The translations under genes and the position numbers were made by a program. A stretch of 64,000 nucleotides of DNA from Cristatella mucedo (Eukaryota > Bryozoa > Phylactolaemata > Cristatellidae), in contig WPIO01000057.1 in the NCBI GenBank assembly GCA_009760855.2, positions 1,455,501 through 1,519,500 on the forward strand. Direction: 5' to 3'. Shown here in pieces: positions 54,976 to 64,000 of the stretch. Numbering within the stretch: position 1 is the stretch's first letter; each line of letters starts with the position of its first letter. A model generated the notes under the pieces. That model was not told where the DNA came from and did not search any database. It saw nothing but the letters and a program-made list of their open reading frames with translations.

Positions 54976-55680
54976 TCGATCAGGATTATGATGGAGCTTC
55001 AAACATGTCCAGCGAATTTAACGACCAGAAAAAATTGTACGTTGAAGAGGAAAACCTGATGCTATTCAGGTCTACTGTTAAGGGCATCATCTGAGCTTGC
55101 TGATTTCGGTAACAGCCAAGTTCATCTAATTGATGAACTGCTTCTTCGCCAACGCCCAGTCCCTGTCTATGTTGATGTTTTCATGCTTTAGAATTTCTTC
55201 AAGCTACACAATCAAAACAGTCAATGAAATTTCTGCCAAGGGGAGTGACTATAATGGGAATAATGATACCTTCGTTCAAAAAGTGCCTGTTCAGATGCCA
55301 TGTAAACGCTCTGGCATTAGAAAGCTGCTGAATCGCAGGCCTTAATTGCTGAAGCTGAAGCAGATCGGCAAGACCTAGTTATACTATGGAGTGAACGCTC
55401 TCCTTGCCATCATGCATATGTACGGCCATTTTCAGATGGCACTTGCAGAAATTGCAGCAGATGCGACCATTAAGAATCGTACTGCTCAGGCGACATGGTT
55501 TCGGGCGCAGGTCAGCATTTTAGACTTCATGTTGATGGTGTTTCTCAATACAAAGATGCTGGAGCTGACTCGAGATCTTTCTGAGATGCTGCAGCTGCGT
55601 TGCCAATACCTCAGTAATGCAGAAGCCCGGGTTGCTCCCTCTATTCTCCAGCTCAGGCACACAAAGAAGCATTAAGTTGC
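54976..55680 (+). pseudogene. Fossil hAT transposase (ZMYM/DUF4371-like type)
   Basis: Translation begins 'DQDYDGASNMSSEFN' at 54979, the 'GQGYDGASNMSG' block that surrounds a catalytic Asp in DUF4371-type hAT transposases. After stops and frameshifts, about 55170-55230 reads 'CFHALEFLQATQSK', and frame 55391-55675 gives 'NALLAIMHMYGHFQMALAEI' ... 'WFRAQVSILDFMLMVFLN' ... 'LTRDLSEMLQ', a pattern seen in the middle of this family. No terminal inverted repeats seen. It differs from the hAT at 56965-59671. LINE A19 abuts its 5' side. Assignment rests on motif order only. Confidence 0.6.
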
Positions 55681-56697
55681 TCCACTCGAATTATAGAAGA
55701 CTTGCTTGTGGCCTAGGCCACTAACTTGGTCAGATTCTCAGCAAAGCTTGAGGGATAAAACGCTGAACAGTTTGAGACAATGCTAAGCATAGAAAACGAG
55801 GGGGTTCTCTATTAGCAGGCAGCTTCTACCAAATGACCTCATTCTCTGTTTATGGTCACCCAGTCGAATCCAGGGCTCTTTACTTTTGATCATACACAAT
55901 TCACTCATCTTAGCAACAGCATGTGCATCTAGAAATTAAATCTAGGACCGACAATCGGAACATATATTCCTTTGGTGATAAGCTGATTTTGAATTATAAA
56001 GAGCAATTGTAGACTGGGACGTTGAATAGACTTTAGACTGAGAAGCCTAATCGCAAGTTTCGGACCACATGCTGTACTAATATTTAGTTCCTTGGACTTA
56101 ACACAGTGATGGTGCTCCTACTTCACGATTTTTGTTAGAAAGCAAGTTTCCTGCAACGGGAAATCTTATAAAGCCTGGCTTTACCGAAGTACAACATATG
56201 ACCTGGCAGATTATTCTAATCTTTCCATTTCACTAACCACAAGATCAGCTCATACCTGTTTAAAAAACTGATTCTGTAAGTCATAAAGGAATGGAAAGCT
56301 TTTGGGTCACAATTTAAGCATGCAGGAAATGCTTCCAAAATAGAACGACGTGAATGTTACGGCAGCTCCGTTCTGCTCAAAGAGTAAACATTCATATTGG
56401 ACGTTACTCAGTAGCCAGAGCACAAGTACCATTGAATATCAAGGTGAAGATGTTGTTAAGGGTGACCAGTTTAATTACTGGAAGAATATTTTGGCTTTAT
56501 ATAAGTATGGGTGAGATTTTTCTAGCTAAATACCTTTACAAAAAAATTCGTGATACTCCATTGTCCGAGTCAGTATTTCAAGCAGCATGCCAACTGAGAG
56601 AACTTGACCTGCTAACTGCAAGGAGAGATCAAGTGATGGGAGATACTGCCGATTAAAAAAACTATAATAGTTATTAGGGGTAGAATTAAAAAGGAGA
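55681..56697. other. No clear gene; may include the decayed 3' part of the hAT fossil
   Basis: The frame 56354-56656 (100 codons) has no recognised domain. No terminal repeats visible. Confidence 0.45.
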
Positions 56698-56875
56698 ATG
56701 ATGGCTCACTAGGTCAGGTGGTTGTTTATCACTATCTCGATCCCGACCGAGGTCTCTGGTTCAAATCCTTCGCTGGGCGACCCTTTATTGGTGCTGCAAC
56801 CAGCGGTGATAGCCAAAATTACTCTTCTGCCTCTATAAAAAAGAGGATGTTAGATCAGCTAGTATTTACAATTAT
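56698..56875 (+). mobile_element. SINE1, near full length, good promoter boxes
   Basis: Box A-like 'TGGCTCACTAGGTCAGG', box B-like 'GGTTCAAATCC' (56758-56768), body 'gggcgaccctttattggtgc' and 'aaccagcggtgatagcc', tail 'cttctgcctctataaaaaag' and 'gatcagctagtattta'. The best-preserved SINE1 on the plus strand, about 90 bp upstream of the hAT element. Confidence 0.88.
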
Positions 56876-56964
56876 AGCAAGCACCTTACAGGATTCTCCG
56901 GGCTACAGTAGAGTACATTCAGAGGTCGGCAATCTCCGGCCTTTAGGCCAGATATGGCCTAGCT

Positions 56965-59671
56965 CAGGGGTGTCCAACATGTGGCCCGCGGGCCACAACC
57001 CGGCCCGCCGAGGTCTTCTATGCGGCCCGCATAGTTTTCCCAAAAATATTTGTCACTCCAGGTTTTTCGTTAATTTTTAGTCATTTCAAACGGCGATATG
57101 AGGCGCTGTGATGTACCTCACGCGCGCGTGAAGCGTGAAGGTGTCCGAATGGCTATTTTCGCGTGAAGGTAAAAAAATCAATTTATTTTGCTAGCCTTCA
57201 TGTGAACATTTTGGCGTGAAGGGGTAATATATTTGTGCTACAGCGGCGCCATTACGAGCACATTTATAACGCTTCCGCAAGTGGAATTAACTGTTTCACA
57301 CTGTGGATAGAAAAAATGAGCCGTTTCTCAGCTGCTGCTGCACGAACTGGAATCAGTCAGGTAGGTTTTTCTAAAGACGCGTATTGCTCTACTTACTTAC
57401 TAATACCAAGATATTGCTGTCATAAAATATAAATTAATCAATTCGTAACTGATCTGTTTTTTTTCTTTCACAGAGAAAAATGGCAGCGAATGTGAATACT
57501 AGCAAAAAACAAAAAATTGACGCAGAAGGAAGACTTTTCAAAGCATCTTGGACTGTAGACTTATTTGTAATAGAATGCTTCGGTAGGATAATGTGCCTAA
57601 TATGCCAAGAAAAAATTGCCGTTGCAAAGGAGTACAATGTTAAGCGACATTTTCAACAAAGCATGGCGAAAGGTACAACAGCCGGACTGGTCAACTTCGA
57701 ATTGATCCCGTGAACTCGTTGAAACAGAGCGTCATCGGACAGCTGTCATTGTTTGCAGCAGTCAGCAACAATTCTGAGGCTTCAACCAAAGTAAGTTTTT
57801 TAATAGCTGAAGCTATTGCTAAGCGGGGGAAAGCATTTTCCGATGGTGAATTTGTTAAGAAATGCCTCAGGCTGTTTACTGGTGTGGCCTGTCCAGAAAA
57901 GAAGTCAGAAGTAGAGAAAGTCAGTCTTTTTCATCAAACAGTTGCGAGAAGAGTTGACAAGATCGCATCCAACATAGAAGAAAGTCTCACTAAAAGACTT
58001 GCTGAATGCGAATTTTATTCTCTTGCGCTCGACGAAAGCACAGACAATAGCGATGTGGCTCAACTGTCGGTGTTTGTATGTGGAATAACAGGAAAGTTTG
58101 TCATTATCGAAGAACTGTTGGATATATGTTCAATGAAAGGCACTAAAACAGGGAGGGATACTTTGGATCAGGTTAAGAGGGTCCTCACAAAATTTAATCT
58201 TCCTGAAACTAAATTGATTGGTTTAACCACAGACGGAGCCCCTTCAATGACAGGTAGACACAATTGATTTGTATCTTTAAAGGTAAAATTAGTACGTCAC
58301 AGAATTGTCAGTCATCACTGCATCATCCATCAAGAACAGCTATGTGCAAAGGTCTTGAGCTTGCAACATGTAATGGACAATGTAGTTTCAACAGTCAATG
58401 TGATAAGGTCTCGTGAGTTAAACCACAGAAAATTTCAGGCTTTCCTTGAAGAGTTGGGATCAGATCATTGTGATGTTATTTATTTCTGCCAAGTCCGTTG
58501 GCTAAGTAGGGAAAACACGTTAGCCAGGTTTTGGTCACTTCGGGATGAAATAAAAACATTTATGACAGAAAAGGGACAAGATGTTGGCTTCCGCGATGAC
58601 CAGCAGTGGTTGAATGACTTGGCTTTTTTGGTGGACACGACCAAACATCTTGCAGATCTTAATGTCAAACTCCAAGGTAAGGATCAACTGATCCATAAAA
58701 TGTATGAGTGTGTTGTCGCGTTTGTGCAAAAGCTTAAACTTTTCCGGAAACACTTAGATCAGAAGAAGCGGTTACATTTCACAAAACTAGCAATAAGATC
58801 GCCTGAAACGCTGGCTCATATGAAGTACTCCACTCTTGTTAGCAAACTTGTTGATGAATTCGAAGAGAGGTTTCAGGATTTCGAACAACATGCGGATGAC
58901 ATAAACATGATTAGTAATCCATTTAATATCGATTCCTCTGATGCACCTGATGAATTTCAACTCGAGCTAATTGAGATTCATAATGACAGCAATTTAAAAA
59001 CTGCTTATGATCAGCATGACCTTGTAACCTTTTACAAGCAGTATGTTTCATCAGAGTCTTTTCCAAACCTAGCGAAACATGCTCGCAGGTATATTGCACT
59101 TTTTGGCAGCACATATTGCTGTGAACAGCTTTTCTCCAGACTGAAAAATGTGAAAACAAAGACTCGATCCGTTCTCACAGATGAACATTTATCAGGAATC
59201 CTTAGAATTGCCACATCCACTGTTGCAGCAGATGTCGACTTTTTATGCAAACAGATACAAATATCTCATTGATGCCTGCAGTGCAGAAGACATTGAATAC
59301 CTGCGGCATTTAATTAATCCGAAGACATTAATATTATGTGAGTCCTTGTCATATAATTTTATAAGTTTTATAAGTTTCTGTCTTCATGTTATTAAAATAA
59401 AAATCCAAAAGTAAAAGATTGGCCATATTATCTATCGAATTATTTTTCAGGACATATGATTACATTTTTATTATTTATTTTTTTAATTATAATTATGCTA
59501 AAAAATACTATTGTATTGCGGTTTATTTATTAAGGACAATAGTAATAGTCATACTAAATTACGATCTTATTTTCTAATTCGGTCAACTACGCCAATTTAC
59601 ATGTGGCCCCCCCCCGACCTTTTAAATTTTTGAAATGTGGCCCCCCAACGCAAAAAGGTTGGACACCTCTG
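56965..59671 (+). mobile_element. hAT (Charlie-group, GTF2IRD2-like) transposon, structurally complete
   Basis: 2,707 bp between inverted termini: CAGGGGTGTCCAAC at 56965 and GTTGGACACCTCTG ending at 59671 (one mismatch). Both ends have subterminal 'tgtggccc' blocks. The flanks are an exact 8-bp duplication, GCCTAGCT (56957-56964 and 59672-59679), diagnostic of hAT insertion. It carries one transposase (57316-59272). Such 'CAGGGGTGTCCAACNTGTGGCCCGCGGG' termini are known from Charlie-type elements in many animals, including the source of the hAT-like part of vertebrate GTF2IRD2. Mild decay suggests recent activity. Confidence 0.95.
57316..59272 (+). pseudogene. hAT transposase, two exons, one frameshift and one in-frame stop
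   Basis: A DDE transposase that would cut and reinsert the element. Exon 1 (57316-57360, 15 codons) ends at CAG/GTAGGT; a pyrimidine-rich acceptor at 57473 opens exon 2 in frame (intron 113 bp). Near residues 56-80 is a BED zinc finger (CLICQ ... RHF). It is broken by a one-base loss near 57656, between the two Zn-binding histidines; the rest reads in the frame of 57710. Catalytic blocks are 'LALDESTD' (about 58020), 'LTTDGAPSMTG' (about 58225) and 'CCEQLFSRLKNVKTKTRS' (about 59120, Glu, start of the hAT dimerisation domain). TGA at 58265-58267, six codons after the second block, is the only stop before 59270-59272. Expected length about 614 residues. Confidence 0.93.
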
Positions 59672-59679
59672 GCCTAGCT

Positions 59680-60930
59680 AGTACTCCTGTCCGGCCTAAC
59701 GCCCCTAATTACTTATTATTGGATCCTGCCTAATACAGTTATTACGTTTTCAACTAGCAATGGAGGCCTTACAGGGGTTTTGAGCCTGAATGTTAGAATA
59801 ACGAGGTATTATTGCAGTGGGTGCATTCCGAAAGGGGGAAAGACCAGCCGGAAAATGGTAATCATGCGACCATGTAATCCAGGGGTCGTCAGAGGTTTCG
59901 GACTACTGCACCATTTCACGAGGTCGAGAAGGCGCACTAGGCCAGGAGAAACAACGCCCACTCTCCAGGGCCAACCGGAGGGAGCTTGGCCAGACGAACA
60001 AACCGTCGCAACAGACGCACAGATGATTATTTTAGTAATTATTCTGAGACTTAAACGTTAAGTTGCATTGATGCATGTCCAGAAATCTCACTCTTGCCAT
60101 TTTATTTAAGTAAATTTAACTAAGCTTGTCGTGAATACATCCATTGCTAAATTGGGTACATGTAACTGACTTGTACCATATTTCTACCAAATAGTTTTCG
60201 CTTTTGTTTTCCTTGTGTGACTTTCAGTATTTGACATTGCTGCCCTCTGGGCAATAATTCTGAGCCACTCACTCCTTAACGTGCTGTCAAATGAAGTGCT
60301 TCTTAAAGTCAAATTACCTCTATATGTCCCCAAACTCTTCTAAATTTGCGAAAAATGTTCAAGGTTTAAAATGACTTAAAATTAGATTCATCCCTTCAAT
60401 CTGAAGCAGTTAATTTGTAGGCAAAGCCAGAGTTCATTTGAAAACAAACGGACTTTCAATAAAATAGGCGTATCTAAGAGTATTGAAAAACATGACGATT
60501 GTCGTTTTGATGAAATATGGTTGTCTTAAAAGTTTTCCGAACCAATTTTTTCATGCCTTTGTTACAAGCTATCTTAACTTTTGCAACTGCATACCTCTAA
60601 GTTCTCGTTGCCCATTCAAAATAAGTCTTAATCAACAGCCGGACGGTTCAACGTCCTAATGAGCTTCACTGGCTTTTCAGCATAATCAAGTGACTCAATT
60701 AGAATCGAGTCGTTTTATTTTTGTTCTTTTAAGTATAAAAATATAGTTAATTGCACATAATTTATTGTGGTGTGTGACTTAGGCTTCCCTTGTGCAACCA
60801 GCTCGTCTTGCCTAAATGTTTTGGCCCTAAATACTTTACTTTACTTACTACTAAATATATGGAGCTGGATCCTTTATTGTCTCTGTAACGTCGTAGAAAT
60901 ACTCATTCTCAAACTTGCTTATGTAAGATT
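59680..60930. other. No recognisable gene
   Basis: A GC-moderate piece (59770-60060) with a 93-codon plus frame of no known family, followed by AT-rich unique DNA. Confidence 0.5.
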
Positions 60931-61800
60931 ACATAGCCAATAAATACAAATAAGACACCAATCTGTAACGCCGAAGGCTCGGCGGAGTAGGCGTAACCTG
61001 CCGCTTACCTAGCTGCGAAATCTACCGCAGTTCGGTGGGCGCTGACGCCCAATAAGCAGGCCGCCACGAAACGAGTGTTTCCGGAGCTGACCTACTTACC
61101 ACTACTAAAGGGGATCGTGTCCGTGGCGTGAATTGAAAAGCGAGACACACATTGGATATTTTACTGAGCTTTATTCGCATGCGTACAAAGTCGCTGAGCG
61201 TCTAGCTCAGTTTTATCTCCACACTTCTGACAACCTGTCAACAGCACAAGCACTCTTTCGGAGGGAATACGTCCTCGCACTTAGGCTACCTAAGTCTATT
61301 GTGGCAAACGACCCAAATAAGAGGGATTAGCCCCAACCGGAGCCTAGACCCTGACCGGAGAACTGGGGCTCCGCTTCCACCGTGAAGGCAGGAATACCAC
61401 CCATACTACACCGAACTACTTCTAGTTCGCATCGGCAACTCCCTATGCAGGGACCATGCACGCACACACACAAAACATAAAATGCGAGCACGGACGCTAT
61501 ACGACCGTATTCGGTGGGGGCCACAAAATTCTCCTGATGTTGACTTGCTCCTTTTCTTTGTTCGCTGTCGTGGACAGCCTAATCGCTTCCATCGTTCAAA
61601 GTGCCACCTACCACTCGGTCAAACCATTGTCCGCTGGCTATCCGCAGCGGCAACCTTTTGACTGCATCGCCCTACCATTGAGAAACTGGCCGTGACACAA
61701 GGGCTGACAAGCCAGCCGACATCAATCAACCGCTCCTGCGGGAACAGGATTCTACAGCCATTGAGCCACGCTGGTGCTGCGCTACAAGTCTCTGTATACA
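60931..61800. other. GC-richer island, unclassified, possibly LTR-like
   Basis: Starts 'tgtaacgccgaaggctcggc' at 60964 and contains 'tgagctttattcgcatgcgt' (61170). The sharp composition change and TG start recall an LTR, but there is no second copy, no primer-binding site and no gag/pol. Frames 61133-61330 and 61456-61695 have no known domain. Confidence 0.3.
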
Positions 61801-64000
61801 CTTGCAGCCTTATACTAAAAAAGGGATTCTTGATTAATATTACTCAGTATAAATCGGAATTTATTGCATTTGCATATGCAATAACTAATTCAACCGCTTA
61901 GTTTCAAGCCGTCACAGGGCTCCTAAAAAACCTTCCTCCCGAAGGCGTTATTTAAAAAGGATCACTTAAAGATTAAGATATCATCAATAATTATTAATGT
62001 AGATGACAGGTCAGTGAAAGGCAATTTAGTTAGAAGTGAGCATACTATTGCAGGTATAAGGATCCAAGATCAAGTTTAAAATTAAGCAAAGGCCATAATA
62101 AATCTACTACTTAGTGCATCTAAATTTCCTTAAACACCTAGATGCTTACAATAACTCTAGTTATAAGTCTAAAATATTTGGATTAAAATCATGTTTATTA
62201 CATCCAGAAAATACCGTACAATAGGGATGCCAGATAGCACACTGAAACGGCATATACAGAGCAATCCTGTAGTAAGAGAAAGTAAAAGTGAAAAATCGCT
62301 GCAAATTGAAAACTCTGTCGAATTTAGGAATTACGTGAACAATATCTTAATTTACTCTTGCATACATGAAGTGAAATTTGTCAATGTTTTTCGTATCTGT
62401 TGCAGTCAGGACTTGCAGATACCAATTCAGTAAAGTACTATTTACACGTTATTGCAGCATAAGCTTCTCAATATTTTCCTTTAAGTAGAAACATAAACCA
62501 AGTTTAAGCCATGGTTGTGGTGAAAGATCTCAGCTTGCATAAATTTGATTAGGCACCATATCATGATCTGAAAGATCGCTCATTGCAATAGGCTTTCTGC
62601 TTCTGGGATTACTGTCAATCGAGTTATTCTCTCCAATCTGAAACAGTTAAAATACCTGAAGTTAAATATTAAGCAGTTGTTATCATTATGAAGTAGCCAT
62701 AAATGACGTGCATCGACACATGCAGTGAAGTCAGCTGTTCAAAATATGATCAAGAGAAAACTGGAATAATGTAACTGAGAAAGGCAGGACGCATAACCAC
62801 TATTGTTGATGACTTTCTTGAGTTCATATTACCATCTTAAACCAATGACGATGATTTAATTTTGTACGACCTATACAATAAGTTTCTGTCCGGTAGGTCC
62901 ATATTTTCTTGCCATCTGGAAGCTATAGCAAAAGCTACTAGGTTCCCGCTCAATTATGTAAATAAGGCCATGAAATTGGCTAGACTTTACTGCCCATGAA
63001 AAGAAGTAAGCCTGATCTTTTTTCCTATTTTAATAAAAAACCTGTTGCAGACAGATCTGTATTATTTTCGTGTGGCATATATGAGACGGTATTTCTTATT
63101 AAAAATATTTTGAAAAATTAAAAACTTGGAGAATTTTGTTTTCAGTCCAAGTGTGTGAAACATAGATCAGTTCAGTGAGCTGTTTTTTGATAACCTAAGT
63201 TTATGGGCTAGAGTCCCGTGACATATGTGAGAGGCCAGAATAAAAATTCCGTTCTATCATGCACTAAATGAATGAAATATATAGTTAAGGATCTTGGCAG
63301 GATTAATATCTTTCATTTCTCGAAGTGCAAAATTGAAAAGCTTTCGAAAAGACTATGGTTACGGTATTTTAGTACTGTCCATAAGCTGTTTAAATGCACA
63401 AACTTTAAAGGAAGGTTTTCGTTGAAATTCTCTGCAAACTTTTGTGAACAGTCTGACGTGTCAAGAAATCATAAGGGATATGAAAAACTTAAAAAGTGAA
63501 AAATATGTGTTAGTTTGCACGCCTCTAGGATATAAAGAGTATTAGGATATAATGAGTTGTATTAACTACCCGTGCTATCTAATACTATTGCTATCACCAG
63601 CAAGCTCAAGAGTGAAGAATAGTCAATTAGTCAGTATAAAATACTTTGGTAATTGAGTTGATGTACCATGTTATTATTGGATGTTACAACATGTAATGTA
63701 CAAGTCTGTCTAAAGCTACAGGTATGACGTCTAAATTACACCTTTGAAGGGATATTTATCGTACACCTATTGCGGGGCAACAGGCTTATTTTATTCTCTA
63801 CTGAATTCCGGAGACAAGCTCTTTGCCAATGGATTATGCAGCCGCAAAATAAAATCGCTTAAAAATAAAAGGTAAAACAATTGAGCTTTTACGGAATATA
63901 GTATTCAATACGATTTAAAATAACAAATTTTCTAGGCTGTCCATGGCATCCCAGAAGCCTCTAATCCTGCTCTACGATTCTGAAAGGTTTGGGCCGAGTA
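61801..64000. other. AT-rich, no recognisable gene
   Basis: Two plus frames, 62191-62433 (80 codons) and 63272-63499 (75 codons), show no known domain. No element from elsewhere in the window recurs here, which makes this the quietest part of the window. Confidence 0.5.

Noticed and set aside
60964-61800. Solo LTR or LTR retrotransposon
   Set aside because: TG start and composition shift only; no paired LTR, primer-binding site, target duplication or gag/pol domain seen.
1-64000. CRISPR array, prophage, or bacterial defence system
   Set aside because: No regularly spaced direct repeats with unique spacers, no bacterial gene organisation; contents are animal transposable elements.

Overview
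This window looks like repeat-rich, gene-poor nuclear DNA from a metazoan, probably an invertebrate. Long stretches are AT-rich with no long open frame. Recognisable coding sequence belongs to transposable elements: L2/CR1-like non-LTR retrotransposons with APE-type endonuclease and reverse transcriptase, tRNA-derived SINEs with box A/B promoters, and hAT DNA transposons with 8-bp target duplications. I see no bacterial operons, ribosome binding sites, rRNA, CRISPR array or convincing host exon. I cannot name the species from the sequence.

Two LINE families dominate. LINE A ends its ORF2 near '...[11 protein letters not shown]'. Its 3' UTR finishes in a hairpin and an (ATT)n tail, and about nineteen copies lie on both strands. 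LINE B ('MAPSYLAELLHQFQP...') ends in ATTAC-type pentamers, with about seven copies. Both are 5'-truncated, frameshifted and mutually nested: A lies inside B (45.8-48.8 kb), B inside A (32.4-37.8 kb), A inside A (41.6-42.8 kb) and SINEs inside both. At least two SINE families occur. SINE2 shares the 3' hairpin of LINE A, suggesting that LINE A machinery mobilised it.

Layout. 0-6 kb: LINE A copies and SINE1, including a SINE1/LINE A chimera and a SINE1 with target duplications. 6-13 kb: LINE tails, LINE B1, a GA-rich microsatellite, SINE2, LINE A6. 14.2-15.6 kb: a degenerate satellite of about 170 bp period, eight units. 16-17 kb and 22.6-23.4 kb: two copies of an unclassified GC-richer repeat. 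18.4-20.9 kb: two LINE A copies with 3' ends facing each other, one carrying a 74-bp segment found again at 30.5 kb. 21.2-21.5 kb: SINE2 tail running into CA/TA microsatellite. 23.8 kb: a 188-bp SPIN-like hAT MITE with perfect 8-bp duplications. 24.3-26.3 kb: pogo/Tigger-like remnants, one with a LINE A tail inserted and a second copy serving as the empty site. 26.5-32.2 kb: LINE A11, a perfect 32-bp palindrome, and older LINE fossils. 32.3-49.5 kb: dense nested LINEs. 49.5-54.8 kb: mostly unique AT-rich DNA. 55 kb: a fossil of a second hAT transposase type. 56.97-59.67 kb: a structurally complete hAT element with terminal repeats, perfect 8-bp duplications and a transposase broken by only one frameshift and one stop. 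59.7-64 kb: unassigned DNA.

The best candidates for something new are the 170-bp satellite, the 74-bp repeat, the SINE2/LINE A hairpin partnership, the SPIN-like MITE and the nearly intact hAT element. I found no cellular pathway or defence system.
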